Shown here piece after piece: positions 43,971 to 57,310 of a stretch of 64,000 nt of DNA; position 1 is the stretch's first letter, and each line of letters starts with the position of its first letter. The position numbers and the translations under genes were made by a program. A model generated the notes under the pieces. It saw only the letters and a list, made by a program, of their open reading frames with translations, was not told where the DNA came from and did no database searches. Origin of the DNA: Cephalotus follicularis. Lineage: Eukaryota; Streptophyta; Magnoliopsida; Oxalidales; Cephalotaceae. Location: positions 620,001 to 684,000 of the forward strand of contig BDDD01000117.1 in NCBI GenBank assembly GCA_001972305.1, given 5' to 3'.

Positions 43971-46823
43971 TGTAACACCCCCGGACGGCGGGAGTCGTCA
44001 CAGGTCATAATACAGAACCTATCAAAACATATCATAACATATCTGAATATAAACATAACTTATCAGCCAAAACGTGGCGGTCATATCATAACTGAAACTT
44101 TAAAACTTAACAATTAAGCGTTTTCGGAAAGACTTAAACATAATCAAGTTCCAAATTTAAAACGTAAAAACATAAGCATCAATGTTTATGGTTGCTAGAC
44201 ATAAAAACACAAGGATCACACTCCTAGGGATCCAAAGACATAGGGTGGTCATCTCTCGTTCACACATTTTCCCGCTGCTCCCGATAACCTGCCGCATGGA
44301 AACAAAAACGCGGCTGAGCAAACCTCAGTACGGATAAGGGAAAATAAAACAGTAAATGATAAGTTTAAAAGCAGTAAGATTTCAATAAAATCCATAACAG
44401 AAATCTTAAGCAATTAAAACAATTTAATCATATTCAAAACCAATTTCATATCTTTCGAAACATTTACGAAACATTTTAAAATCATCATCCCATAATTCAT
44501 AGAATCATACTAAGCCACATACATATCACATTTCATATCATATATTGGCAAGGGAGGCGCTAATTCCACATGCCCACTAGAATTAAAGTGTACGGCACTA
44601 CACAAGTCAATTCTCACATATCACATATCAGATCATTCACCATATCACATATCATATGCTAGAATCGATTCATACGCCTCTACCATATATAGCGGATCCA
44701 TAAATCCACCTCATGGGATTTATTCATAACACTCAGAGGCGCTGTAGACTAATCACAACGCTACGGAAGTGTCATGTCCCCGTGCCAGGACTACGACATG
44801 CCTATGGTACGCCCCATAGGTGGGTACAATACTCAGTATCCAATCTTTTCGAAAATATTGATTTATCAAAATCAATTTAATATCACATAAATATGCTTTC
44901 ACAAAACATATTGGGAACCGCTCACAACGGTATCATAACATACATTTCATAACCAAATCATCAACTCATTTATACTTCGCTATAAAGAGGTGATCATAAC
45001 ATATCGTATCATTTCGTATCATATAAATAAAGTCGGAAGCATTTATAATGTCAAAACCAACTTCATTTTCGAAACACGTCCAAAACCATAAAATATTTCC
45101 AAATTCATAAACGAAGAAGCATAGCATAAAGCAAAACTGTTTTCAGTTCGAAAATCAGATAGCCAAGGAAACGATAGAAATCCGTACATTATTCATAAAG
45201 TAAAACAATCTTTTATTTACTACAGTAAAACCGATAGGAGGGTATCAAGGAACGAAGATCCGTACCTTATGCGTTCACAATGAACTTACGGATAGAAGGT
45301 TTAAAACAAACTCCTCCTTGAAGCACAACAATCTAAAAGACACCCAAAATCATTCATATAAGAGTCTAAGACACATCAGAAGCATTAAACAGACTCATTA
45401 CTGTGTTTGGAAAAGACTCGGATCGATTCGAGGAACAAACGAATCAAAACAGTTGAAAACAACACTTTCCTCGACAAAACAGTCGACTGTTACAGAGCAC
45501 CAGCCGACTGGGGAAGCTTGGCAGTCGACTAATCACAAAGTCCAGCCGACTACTCAAACCAGAATGCAGGCAGTCGACTATCACTTATATCCAGTTGACT
45601 ACACAACACAAAGCAGTCGACTGTCTTCATATGGCAGTTGACTACTCATCCAATCCAGCCGACTGTCCACAAGAACAGACGACTGTTCTGGAAGACAGAA
45701 CAACGGCAACATGACAATGTGATACAGAAATCGGTTAAAGTGAGTACAATATTATACTAGTGACACAAGGACATAATTGTATGACTATATATGACATTTA
45801 GGTGACATGAAAACACAAAATTGACATAGGAATATCTGGACAATGGCTTAACTTTCAAGGGAAAGCAAGAAGAACATGCATACATATTTGTCCATATTTC
45901 TGTCCATTATTATTTACAGATGTTATAACCAGATTACCATTTATGTGAGCGTCTAAAGACTGACCAATTGGTTTAGAACGATAATGCTAACATGGCCTGA
46001 ATTGACAGGAAACCAAATATCTTCTAACAACCTATTTAGTATGAATACAATGTGACCAAGTGAAATAAACCATCACAGCAGGATTCACTAACCTGTAATG
46101 GTGTTGGAAACACAGAAAACAGCAGAAGGAACACTACAACACAATCACAATCGGCTGCACACAGGGACAAAAGTAAACCAACAAGGAGATACATAATATG
46201 CTTAACAAAACAGAGGAATTCAACCCAAAAACCAAAGGAATTGAGATTACCTCTGTAACGATTTCACAAGGATTAAACAGACTCCAACAATGCAGATTCG
46301 GCAGTGGCACATAACAGAAAAAAAAAGGGAGACACATATAAGATGGTAATGTCACTCTCCAAAAGGGAAAGGAGAAGACAAAATATGCCCACATATGGAA
46401 GAAGAGGAGACAAGAATCGGCTGAATGAGGAAAGGGGAGATTGAAGACGTGTGGAATTTATGAGGGGAAGGAGTGAGTTCGGATGAAGAGAAGAGAAGAA
46501 AAGGAAACAAAGAAAGAAGGAAAGAAAGAAAGAAGGAAAGAAAAAGAAAAGAAATTTGGTAAAATAAATAAAATGAAATAGTAGGATTTTAAAAAAAATA
46601 AAAAGGAATTGTTTTCATAAAAATAAAATTTTGATTAAATAAAATAAACCCAACCCAACATTGCATTACATATCCAAAAATTCAGGCTGGTATCAGACAA
46701 CCCAAATCACATAGGCCCAAAACGAAAGGGCAACCGGACCTTAAAATTTAAAACAGAATTAAAAAGCCCGAAACCAAACACCTAAAAGTTCGTAAAACAC
46801 ATACGAACAAGCAGGGTATTACA
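43971..46823 (-). mobile_element. N: solo LTR inside Z
   Basis: A 2853-base insertion starts TGTAACACCCCCGG and ends GGGTATTACA, flanked by perfect TTTGA duplications (43966-43970 and 46824-46828). On the minus strand it begins TGTAATACCC, like the G2 LTR. No internal region. Contains a CAGTCGACTG array and simple AAAGAAAGG repeats near 46500-46560. Confidence 0.94.
45475..45695. repeat. TCGA-palindrome array in N
   Basis: About eleven AGTCGACT units in 220 bases, with a perfect AACAGTCGACTGTT at 45478-45491 and variants AGCCGACT and AGTTGACT. Confidence 0.87.
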
Positions 46824-46925
46824 TTTGAAGTTTAAAATTTTATGGTACTTTCATGGATGGTATAGATGGACCTGTCACGTGTTGAGCCTTGGGGTTTTCC
46901 TCGGGGTTTGGGGCGTGATAGCTGA

Positions 46926-47893
46926 GGTGATTCAAACCCCCTCAATTTGAAAGATATGATGGAACCGGAGACCCTGAAGACCACCTGATTATCTTTGAAG
47001 GCATCATAATTGTACATAGCGTGCGGGATACCATCAAATGCCGGTTATTCCAGGCCTTTCTCAGGGGACCTGCACGGTCATGGTTTTCAACTCTACCACC
47101 CTACTCAGTCTCCTCTTTCAAAGACTTGAGTAGGGTTTTTGTCACTTACTTCACCATTGGCAGAAGAAAGAGAAGCGACCAAAAATCTTTTTGAAACTAG
47201 GTAAAGGAAGGAAGAGCCCCTTTGAGTCTATATCAAGAGATTTTGATCGGATGCCATAGAGGTCCCAGATTTTGATCAAGTCGTGGCAATGACAGCAATC
47301 ACATACAGTCTAAAATCGGGTAAATTCTACTCCTCTTTAATAAAAAGGGAAGCAAAAACCCAGGCTGCGTTCTTGGCCATAGCGGAGGCTTATAAAAATT
47401 TGGAAAACACTATCTTGGCCATAAGAGATAATGCCAAGACACTAGGGAGAATAACAACCAATTTATAGAAGGGGGAAGAGGCCGAGATAGAGGGGGACCC
47501 AGAGACCAAAGAAGAGGTTGAGACTACGGGATCCCTAGAGAAGACAGAAGAGGTCAGGGATGAGACCAAAAATTGAACCCCGTGAGAAATTACACTCCAC
47601 TCAAGGCACCCAAGGAAGAAATCCTGATGGCAATCGGGAATGATCAATCTCTTCAATGGCTAGACAAGATGAAGGCTAATAATAACAAAAGAGATGGGAG
47701 TAAATGGTGCAAATTCCACAGCGACCACGGACACTCCACCAACGAATACAGGCTCCTCAAGGATGGGATAGAAAAGTTGATTAGATGGGGAAATCTCGGA
47801 AGGCTTGTTGACAACCGGGATAGTAAAACCTCAATGAATCAGAATCGTATTGAGGAGAAGAGGTCAGAAGGGGAAAGAACAGAGCCCTCTTAG
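46926..47893 (+). pseudogene. T gag, C-terminal core (Tat type)
   Basis: FKPPQFERYDGTGDPEDHL, DTIKCRLFQAFLRGPARSWF, TLPPYSVSSFKDLSRVFVTY are the standard Tat/Retand gag motifs. Near 47700 KWCKFHSDHGHSTNEYRLLK replaces the zinc knuckle seen in other gypsy lineages and is typical of Tat. Frame changes near 47190 and 47480 and stops break it. Confidence 0.88.
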
Positions 47894-47989
47894 GTCAATG
47901 ACAAAGGGAAGTGGGGTGGGAAAACTATATGTGATAGCGGGAGGACTGGCCTCGGGCGGAGCCAGCAGCTCATCATGAAGAATGTATGC

Positions 47990-48340
47990 CAAGGAGAATT
48001 TAACATTAGAGCTACCTCCTAAAAGGTCAAAATCCGAGATGACACTCTCATTCTCGGATGAAGATCTTCTAGGGATTAAGACTCCTCATGAAGACACGCT
48101 GATAATAACTATGTAGATCGCCAACCACTCAATGAAGAGGGTTCTAGTACATAATGGAAGTTTGATTAACGTCCTATCTTTAGATGCTTTTACATTAATG
48201 GGACTTCCCCGCGAGGTGTTGAGGCCAATACAATCACCCCTGGCCGGTTTCACAAGGGACACATTAAGCCTAGAAGGATAAATCAGTTTACCCATGACAA
48301 TAGGGGAGGATCCATGCCAAACAACCATCTTTGTGGCCTT
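47990..48340 (+). pseudogene. T protease region
   Basis: SDEDLLGIKTPHEDTLIIT, then IANHSMKRVLVHNGSLINVL: the Tat protease start, where VLIDNGSS carries the catalytic Asp. Here it is His (VLVHNGS). MGLPREVL and SPLAGFTRDTLSLEG follow. A stop interrupts it after IIT. Confidence 0.83.
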
Positions 48341-48659
48341 CTTGGTCGTCATGATGCCACCAATTGGCAATGTGATTCTCGAATGACCTTCCCAGACTAT
48401 ATTAAAACCTGTAATATCAATCCCATATCTCAAAATGAAGTTCTCCACCCCGAAAGGAGTTGGTGAAGCCCGGGGGGATCAGTTAGCAGCCAGGGAGTGC
48501 TACTTCATATCCTTAAGAATTCCAAGGAAGGTCATCCCCATAGAAACCCAATTTTATGAGAAGGATTCAGAGCATTGAGGAAGACCTATGGAGGAGTTAT
48601 AGGTGGAATTTCTTGATAGAGGAGGGAGTGGAAAATCAGTCAAGATAGGAACCAATCTC

Positions 48660-49006
48660 TAGACCAGAATCAGAGAGAGTTGATACAATTCCTAGAACAG
48701 AACCAGGATGCTTTTTGCCTGGTCTACGCGTGGCGCCCTCGGGATTGATCCCGGAAGAATGGTTCATAAACTTGGTGTCCTTCCAAAGGCCTGACTTGTG
48801 AGACAAAAGAAAAGGTCTTTTTACCGAGAGTGGTAAGATGTTATTAAGGTTGAGGTGAAAAAGCTAGTCAAGGTCGGGCACATAAGGAAGGTTGGTTACT
48901 CGGGTTGGCTCTCAAATGTTGTATTGATTATGAAGTCAAACAGCAAGTGGAGAATGTGCATTGGCTTCATCGACTTGAACAACGTGTGCCCAAAGGACAA
49001 CTATCC
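48660..49006 (+). pseudogene. T reverse transcriptase, N-terminal part
   Basis: Scattered over two frames: MPGIDPGRMVHKLGV-like sequence, VEVKKLVKVGHIRKVGYSGW, LSNVVLIMKSNSKWRMCIGF, IDLNNVCPKDNYP. These are RT blocks 1-2 of the Tat lineage. Cut by LTR Y2 exactly after the CPKD.YP motif, so the catalytic DD is not present. Confidence 0.88.
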
Positions 49007-51544
49007 TGACATGCCCCGTTCCTGACCACCCCCGCCGGGGGATGGCCATTCCAGGTGGAAGGATCCTCCGCCTGGATCCCTAACCTCATACACCAACAAC
49101 AAAAGCCTAACACTCAAGGCCTAAAGGGCAGACGTGAAAACACGCTGCGGGGGAGAACCACACTCTCCAAACGTCCACACACCTTAAGGCATTAAAACAT
49201 GGAAATTCCCGGGCACAGGAAACGACATCGTATAACTTAAACCTTAAGTGTGGGATCAACGTAAAAGCCCGAGGACAAACGCCTTGCAGAGGACAGCCAC
49301 CCGAGGTCCCCCAAACACTCAAATTACACCAAGGAGATGGAATCTCACCACTGCTGAGTACACAAAATATCCACCAGGGTTCACATTTGAAAACACCTCA
49401 AGGAACCTTATTGATAAGAGGTCGGGAGGTCAGGCAAAACTATGGAAAAACCTTAACTCTTACTTGACATCTGCGAGCTTCATCGGAGGACAACACATGG
49501 GAACGCCACCGGACTTCAACTCTAAGGTCAAACTAACACGAGCTAGAAAATCAACCTAGGGTCTGCCTAACCTATGAACCTCACCCTCCTTTCCCTGGCA
49601 TATCATCAGAGGTGTCGTTAGCTCCTAAGGCCCCGAGGAGGATCTTCTAAGAAACCACCTAAGGCCTAGGCTGAGGAGACCTGTTCCTCTACCAAAAGTC
49701 AGACGACTCCAAAACACGCTCCTCATCTCCGCATCCTAAAACACTTAGCGAAAAACAACAAGATTCCCAAGGTAAGATCTCATAACAACATAAAACGAAG
49801 TATATAAAACATCAAGCGAATTATCTACACGATCCTCTGACAAAATGCCGAGGACATACAACATCCAGTATTCATATACAAGTTTTCAAAAAAGGTTACA
49901 GATCTTATCAATGAAAGAATCTATACAAAAAACCCCCAAGAATTACCCAAAATGCATGAAGGTTGCGCTTGGCCGAGGAGCCATCCTAAGGTGCTGCGTT
50001 GAGCGTCTACCTCAGTTAACAGGCTTTCTCTTAGTGGATCTCAAGAACTCTGCAACCCTACTTCCTCTGCACACAAAACTGAGAGGGGATTAGTCCAACT
50101 GACTAGTGAGTAAGATCAAGGAACTTCCCGAGCAACCCACCACCACTGGGTGCTAAGAAAAAGGTAACCGTGCCCTGCCCCAACAGGGTCGAGGACACCC
50201 CATATCCACTGCTCAACAAAACAAGACAGGGGTGAATATGTACGATGATATCAACAATAAAAGAAAAGTCTAAGGAGATTTCAGAGCTACCAAACTCAAT
50301 GACTGGCTTCAAAGAATGAAGATAACAAGTTATATCAACTATGCCAAGGATTCGAGGATCAACAAAATGATCAGACTATAAGGATCAACAATTATCAAGA
50401 GGACTACTGGTACTGCATCAATCACAAGCACTTTTCCACATACACACATGCACACATCATACTCACACATTTCCATAGCCGGAACCACCTTGGCAAACAC
50501 AAGTAACAGCTCCGCTGAGTTCATCAACGTGGTCATGGGCTACACGACAGTACACATCGCTTATATACGCATATAGATACCCACTTCCAGAGCACCGTAT
50601 GAACATCGATAGAAGGGCTACGCAAGCACTCCTTCCTCGATAATCACATGTTTGGCGCACCCCAATATGTGAGCATCGATCGAAGGGCTACACAAGCACT
50701 CCTTCCTTGGCAATCGCGAGCTTAGTACTACACCATATGAATATCGATCGAGGAGCTACCTCATTGGTAATCACATAGCGCTAATATCATCCAAGGGGCA
50801 CGTGAATCACCACTTAGATCTACCCGTGACGAGATGACAGAGGAGAACTTCGGCTTAGAGGTAAGTGTATCAGCACTTAGGCCATCTCGGTCGGCAAGCT
50901 CATGTCTGAGGACTCCATCATGGCTTGACTAAGAAAGTAGTGGATCATCGGCCACCTTCACACATCATTCCGTCATACACCAATGAAATGAGCAGATCCG
51001 GGTATGGAACCCAGGCATAGTCACATCCAACAGTTAATCATAGACAATGGAACTACTGAATGGAATTGGGATCGAACGCCCACTCCTCTACCCCCCATAA
51101 CAAGCCTCATACATATCCAAGTACCAGTAACTAGTATCCAAGGAAAACAACACATGATATCAAGAAAGCATGAAATACATAATCAAGAAAAGGGAAAACA
51201 ACAAGTTTAACCCAACATCGAGTCTTCTGCTCGAAAAACAGTATTTCAAACATACTATAAACAACACGACCACAGGAAAAGAAATCATGGTCAGACGATA
51301 TCAAATAAATAGGAATATTAAGCAATAACTCTCAGTATCAATTGATAGAAAGGAAACATCCCACTCACTAGTATCAGTAGCTTCCTCAGGCTAGCTTCCT
51401 TATTGTGCGAACTCCACGCCTGGACCCTCTTTTGCAAGATCAACACACAACAACACTTAGCTACCATCACCAAACGTTCTGAGGTCATGCATGATCCACA
51501 CACATGCATAAGAACCATAACGAAGCTCTTCCCCGGCGTCACAG
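49007..51544 (-). mobile_element. Y2: LTR of the Y family, cut by X2
   Basis: Starts TGACATGCCCCG and is collinear with Y1 (18829 to about 21340) but lacks the last 440 bases because X2 begins at 51545. The rest may lie right of the window. It shares the three-unit TCGATCGA repeat (about 50600-50780). Whether it is a solo LTR cannot be told here. ORFs in it are not supported. Confidence 0.85.
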
Positions 51545-54018
51545 TTTTGGAATTGGGTGTCCCTGCAAGTCACGAGAGGCTACATGTACACTCTGATTCA
51601 ACGTTCTTAGTTCCAGTTATGTTCTATGTGCAAATTTATTTATATTGGCAAAAATATATGGCTCATCCAAACCAACCAAAAGGAACAAAATAATTATTCT
51701 TAATTAACTGTATGCCATATATTGCCCTGTCACATCACAAGGTTGGATCTCTAGCCAGGGAGGCCATGAGATTGAGATCCTTATTCCCTGTGACTAAACG
51801 TGTTCCGAGTTATAGGTTCACAATCTTTGGGCCATTGTAGAACCGTGATAAAGACTTGCCACATTACGCTTGCTCCTAAGGAGGGAGAATGGATCATCTC
51901 ATGGACCATTCGGTATTATCCTAAAGCTAATGTGGGGTGCGTGCACTGTTGCATGATGCTGAACAGACCCACCAATAGGATCCTTATTCGGATACTCTAT
52001 ACCCATGTCAATAGGGGTTCCGATGGTCTCGGTAGTGTATAGTCTATGGTGACTAGTAGGTCCACACCTACGATGTTCCTTTGACCTGAGCGGCTAGCAT
52101 GCATTGTGTGGGGACTACTTGACTTTGATTTTTGCCTTCCCCATCACTAGCTACGTGCTGGCAAAAGGGTTGTCTTTGGATCTTGTGGAAGCTGCATTGA
52201 GATGTATGAGCGAGCGCGCACCAAGGAATTGTCACACCCGGGCAGAGGGTAAGAAGCTCTATTTATCTATGTGCGTTGCAGACTTAAAATCCTGATCAGG
52301 TTATAGACGGATCGGAGATGGGGTAGTTTCCATGGGAGGTCTGTCATAGTCTCAATGCGATCATAGAAATTTAGTATGATGGCTAAATCTATGGGTGACA
52401 TTCGTCCAAACCCTAGACCGTTTATTGGAGCTAGGTATGACGAGGGAACACCACACATATGCTGATGACTGGATAAAGCAACTGGCTTGATTGATAGCGT
52501 GGTAATACACGGATCTGGGGGGTGACTGGAAATCACATCGAGGCTATTCTAGGCGTACCAGATGATGGGGTTGCTCTGGGAATTTCTCATCATATTGGAG
52601 ATACACAGGCTTTTGGGTCCAGCCCAATTATTGGAAAAGTGGGGCATGCTGCACACATGCTCGCTTGGTGGTAAATCTAGTTTTTAACAAGTATATATTA
52701 ATTAGACATTTGTGGTTTGTTCCTCTCTCCATAATTTGCCTTATTGATATATTAAGAGATTTAATGCCGGAGCATGATTTAATTTTATTAAATCAAATTA
52801 ATTGAAGAGAGAGTCTTTAATTAATTGGGAGAGAAAAAAATTAAATTAAAAGAGATTTAAATTATATACAGAAAATTAGAAAGTGCAATTGGGTTATATA
52901 TATTGTTTTTTGACTTAAGCCAATTTTTACTAAGTCTTTAATATGCCATAACATGCCAAAACGCAGCACTCATGCGTTTTTTGAGAGAGAGAGCGCACAC
53001 GGAGTGCGCAGCGCACAGGGAGCGCGTTTGACCAGAGAAGACCCCGACGCTTCGTGCCGATAGCCGGGATGAGGCGTCCATTCGTCCCTGGTAAGTCTTT
53101 CCTCCTCTCTCTCCCGTTTTCTCCTCTTCTTTCTCCCCATTTTCTCCCTGGCGACAATGACGCGTTTTTGCCTTCACGCTGGCCTCGGCGTCTCTTCCAC
53201 CACCGATGATCGCACTGGGTGGGGCCAAATCGTTGGTTCTATCCATTTTTATCTTCCCTTTGCGTTTTCCAGTCATTTGGCCGGTGCTTGCTTTCTGTGA
53301 GTCAACTCTGCCGAGTTTATGCGTCAGCTACTGTGACTTGGCATTCTGGCCCGAGTCACGACGAGTTTGTGGTGCAGGTTGAGGCATTTGGTGGCTTGGC
53401 GGCCGTTGATGGTGAACGGTGAGTCAACTCAGTGACTCATCGCCGACCATTCTTTGCGTTCCAAGCTGAGTCTCGCCGAGTCTCGACCACCGGTGTGTAG
53501 ATCGGGTGTTAGGCGTCCACACATGTCAAGGTCGGTCAATGGAGAGTTGTCTGAGACTCACTGAGTCCGAACACAGTGAGTCACTACCGCTGTTCATCGT
53601 GTTCCAGCGCGATTCCCGGAGAGTCTCCACCAGCAATGGGTAGAGCAGATTTTTTGGAGTCCGCTGGTGTCAAGATCAGGCCTAACGTGGAGTGTCCGAA
53701 ATCCGGTGATGGTACTGGTGATCGGCTGTTGCTACTGAAAGAGTGTAAAGGCAAAGTGGTGGAGCCTCCAATGTTGGTATGGTCGCTTCCCTTTTATTTT
53801 ATGTTTTCCGCTGTGCTTACGTTTTATGTTTTTACGTGCATGCTTGATTTGGTAATTGTTCGATTGAACACTAAATGGAGATCTTCGAATTTTCTATTTG
53901 GTACTAAGATGTCAGTGTGAACCTTGCCTTCCTGTCTAGGTGTTTTTGAAAAACTAAAAGTATACACACTAGCGTCCTAGGACCAAATCGATCAGGAACC
54001 CTTGCCAGGTTTCCAACA
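51545..54018 (+). repeat. X2 5' LTR
   Basis: 2474 bases aligned with X1. The start has decayed from TGTTAGATTAGGG to TTTTGGAATTGGG; the end is TTTCCAACA. Contains GCN4-like TGAGTCA boxes near 53290-53580 as in X1. Confidence 0.82.
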
Positions 54019-54020
54019 AG

Positions 54021-54033
54021 TGGTATCAGAGCC
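54021..54033 (+). other. X2 primer-binding site (tRNA-Met)
   Basis: TGGTATCAGAGCC lies two bases after the LTR end, a perfect match to the common plant copia primer site. Confidence 0.92.
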
Positions 54034-55480
54034 ATCCGTTTAATTTCCATTGGACTTTAATTTTGATTTTGGTGACTGTTTTGGAATAATTAAAGTACCT
54101 AAAATTCTAGTTTAGTTCCCATCCCAATGTTGTTTTTTAAATAAAATATTATTTTTCGGGAAACTAGGTTTTAAATATTCTAGTGGGAGGTTTACTGGAA
54201 TATCGGTGGACTTGTGGAATTATTTCGATTGGTCATCGGAAATTGAAATTACTTGTGTTTATTTAAAGTCTATAGTGGATGTAGAATTTAAATGTCGTAT
54301 GCATGATGGTAGGCTATGGGACTGGACCTAACTTTTGATTTCTTTTGTGGATGGTTTAATTTGCTTTATTAACTTATGATTTATTTGGTCTGTAATATGG
54401 TTGCCTGCGTTCACCATTTGTTCCTCATTGCTTTTATTCTCTCTCCCTCCATTTGTATTCTATTCTTCATTTTTAAATGTATTTGGTAATTTCATTTTTG
54501 TAAACAAAGAAGAGAAGAATCGCAAAGGAGCGAGAAGAGGAAGATCAAGGAATTTGCAAGACCAAGTGAAGGTCATGTATGAGTGGTGCATTTTGTAATA
54601 AAGTAGATTTAAATAGTTCACCTAGGAGGTCGAGTGATCACATTGGCTTGTGTGATCACTCATAGATTTAGTCCCTGGTCAGACCATATTTATTTCTAAG
54701 AGGGAATAGGTTGCATGAGATGGATGTTTTCTTTCTGCAAACAATCCAAACACGTCAGGCATGCTCAGCCGTCCAAATGGATTGGAAGATAATTAAATTT
54801 ATCTCAAGCGGCTTTGGTAAATATATAAAATTTGTTGAGACCAAATTCCTCCAACTTATGAAATAATAAGTCCATAAGCGGTGGGACATAAGGTTGTCCC
54901 GTCGTTGGCCTTCCATAATTTTCGTTAAATGGTGTGGATATATTGGGGATAGCACTGCCAAAGCAGAGGTCCCCCGTATGACCATTTCTATTCAATTTTA
55001 GTACTTGGGTAACACTGGAAGGAAATGACCATGTTTTTGATACTCTGACAGGCCAAAGCGTGTGGGTGTCAAAACGGGTTTATTTCTTTGAGGATTGTGG
55101 GTTTGACATATACCGGGTTCATACTATTGGCATAGCCAAAGCTGTGGATTGTATGGGTCGTGAGGCCAAATCTTGTATCGGATCTTACATTTTGAGGGAA
55201 GAGCCTTAGAATGTAAATTGGTACTCGTACCTACCTATTCAAGTATTATGGTTTGTTAGCCAAAGTTAAGGCTATAATATCTATGTAGATTCCGATCCCC
55301 ACTCGCAGGCAAGAGGCTTCCCAAGTTCCACATTGGAGGTGTGGGATACGATTAGAATAGTGGGAGGAGACATAATTACAAAAGACCAAGGATTATGGTA
55401 ATAACATAAATGGAATGATCTATTAATATTCTCTCTCTCTTTCCTCTTCTAGGTTGCTAGTTTTCACATACTCAATTTAA
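54034..55480 (+). other. X2 noncoding leader
   Basis: No supported ORF. Collinear with the minus strand of 10540-8981 except that the X' palindrome array is absent here. Motifs related to GCCAAAGC recur near 55052, 55135, 55165 and 55260. Confidence 0.75.
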
Positions 55481-56756
55481 TACTAAAATGGCAGATATCA
55501 CAAACAAATTCAAACACATTTGGAACTCCTAAACTTGAACATCCAATTTTCACTGAATGGAAACGCGTTTAGCGCAACATTCTCATAAGCATGAGAGGCG
55601 CTCATGTCATGACTGAGATAACCCTGAGCTAGGGAATGATGTATCCGACCATCACAAGGCCTTGGTGGTTAAGTGGTAGGACGACGATTATCAGGCTCGT
55701 AACCTTGCATTTGTTGGCAAGGAGCCATAATTTTTATGAAGGTTATGCACTCACAGGCCTTGTGTGTCATGCTTACACAACTTGAGGAGTTGTATGGCAC
55801 CCAATCGAGGATTGTAAAGGTAGATTTTGACCAAGAGAGGTCGAGATTGTCTGTGATGCCTCTATTTACTACTTGAATAATCTCAAGGGGAGATAGATCA
55901 AGTGAATCTAAGTTCCAAGGGTGAAAACCCAAGGAAGAGGCAGCTAGTGCAAAAGGGAATTCTATTCTAGAAAAACGATTAAAAGTTTTATATGGAGTTT
56001 TCCTACTTCCATCATGGGAAGCTAAGGCAATTGGAAGATATTGTAATACGTTCCTATAGTCCATAGCTAGAGATGCCTTGTGGTAAGGCACCTCCATATA
56101 CTTTATCTAGCTTACGATGTAAGTTGAGCTTGAGTAAGGAACTCAAGTTATGACACTAACATTAGTATCTCTATGCAAGGAGCTAAGAGAAGCTAGGCAG
56201 CAAGGAGCTGTTAAAGCTGTGGATATACGCCATAATGATGAGTCAAGGGATTCACACCTTTGTATAGGCATAATGAATTGTTTAAATATTGTGAATGGAT
56301 ATATACTAAAACTGGATCCGTAAATGTAAAGAATATTGTAAGAAACATTGTTTCGATTTGTATGAGATAATCAAGGAGCTTGAGTTGTGGTAAATTCTTT
56401 ATTCTCATACATAGCAATATTCTAGTTAGTGCAAGAGGCACATGGATACGAAAGGATCCAAGTTTTAACCATTGTATTAACAATTCAATAAGGAACAGAT
56501 AATAAAAGATTACTAAGGGATAATGGCACTTTCTCTCTAAATGGACATCTTCAAGGAAAAACCATGTGGATATGGTATATCCGTACAGAGTATATGGACT
56601 TTGTGGAAAGGGTCTAGTCCATTAAATCTTTTATACATCTTCCTATCTCCTTATGGGCTATGCATTGAACAGGGCAATACTTATCCAAATCTAGATTCCT
56701 TTGAAATCTGTCCCCTTCGATATCGAGAGGATATGATATGATCAAGCAGATCATAC
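55481..56756 (+). other. X2 decayed internal sequence
   Basis: An ATG at 55488 (ATGGCAGATATCACAAAC) lies where gag should begin but meets a stop after about 14 codons. Otherwise I recognise no gag, protease or integrase motif. A 142-codon minus-strand frame (55669-56097) has no known domain and is probably chance. A tRNA-like string near 55660-55730 was considered and rejected. Confidence 0.45.
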
Positions 56757-56899
56757 TGTAATAACCGCAAAATTCAACTAATGTATATTGTAACCAATGA
56801 TGAATAAAATATGCATTTTGACCTTTTATGAAGGGTTATCTTTTGAATAGAATGAATTTGGAATAAATTCTTAAACGAAAAGTAAAGGAATAAGTTTTG

Positions 56900-57030
56900 A
56901 TGCTAAACCGTCGACACCTAATGCCATACTGTCGACGCTTTGAGGTTGGACACGTGTGTAGGGCGTGCAGTTGAAGGCTGAGTTTTGATGCACAAACTGT
57001 CGACGCCAGAGAGAAACTGTCGATGCTTTG
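56900..57030. repeat. TCGA-palindrome array 1 in D
   Basis: Units AACCGTCGACACCTAA, TACTGTCGACGCTTTG, AACTGTCGACGCCAG and AACTGTCGATGCTTTG lie in 130 bases. Arms mix the CAGTCGAC and GCGTCGAC types. Confidence 0.84.
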
Positions 57031-57303
57031 AACGGTGTCAGGACTGTGATTCACGTCTGTTAGAACATGACAGTGGCGCTAGAATGGTTTCCTCGCAAGC
57101 CAAGTGTCCAGGGACGTGGCAGCCATGCAAAGGAAAGCCAGAATAAGTGCCTTGCATGTGCTCTCCATCACTGTACACCTGCAAACCTGCAATCACAGCA
57201 GAAACAGTGAGAAAGAAACAAAGAGTGGAGGCATGCATGAAAGAGAGAGAAAGGTCCACAATAATGTTAGACTAGCTGATGAATTAAAGACATGAATTGA
57301 GCC

Positions 57304-57310
57304 TTTATAT
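57304..57310 (+). promoter_or_regulatory. Putative TATA box of D
   Basis: CTTTATATCAGCTGAT lies about 550 bases into the LTR. The same CTTTATATCAGC string occurs on the minus strand in LTR A (63958-63970), supporting a conserved core promoter. Confidence 0.55.

Larger units (their letters stand above)
41551..46920 (+). mobile_element. Z: solo LTR in T gag, itself holding solo LTR N
   Basis: Starts TGTGAGCCCC and ends GGGGCGTGATA, flanked by GCCGA (41546-41550) and GCTGA (46921-46925). Without N it is about 2.5 kb. The end GGGGCGTGA(C)A matches Tekay-like LTRs. A TATATATAG box near 41752 and a CT/GA-rich stretch after it suggest the promoter. The LTR contains a GCGTCGACGC-type array at 42285-42600. 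Small ORFs (for example near 43212-43518) have no recognised domain. Confidence 0.83.
34022..49006 (+). mobile_element. T: Ty3/gypsy Tat-lineage element, truncated at Y2
   Basis: A 621-base 5' LTR, a primer site of the TGGCGCCGTCTGTGGG kind and Tat-type gag, protease and RT blocks occur in order on the plus strand. SIRE element S2 and solo LTR Z interrupt gag. The RT is cut after CPKDNYP by LTR Y2, so RNase H, integrase and the 3' LTR lie right of the window or are lost. Gag has the Tat hallmark YDGTGDPEDHL. Stops and frame changes are frequent. Confidence 0.87.

Noticed and set aside
55660..55730. tRNA-like string (GGTGGTTAAGTGGTAGGACG...GGCTCGTAACC)
   Set aside because: I could not pair an acceptor stem, and no T-loop GTTCRANNC is present in the right place; probably chance similarity in decayed X2 sequence.
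55669..56097. 142-codon minus-strand frame
   Set aside because: Antisense to X2, no recognisable domain or homologue; length is within chance for this composition. Kept only as part of the decayed X2 region.
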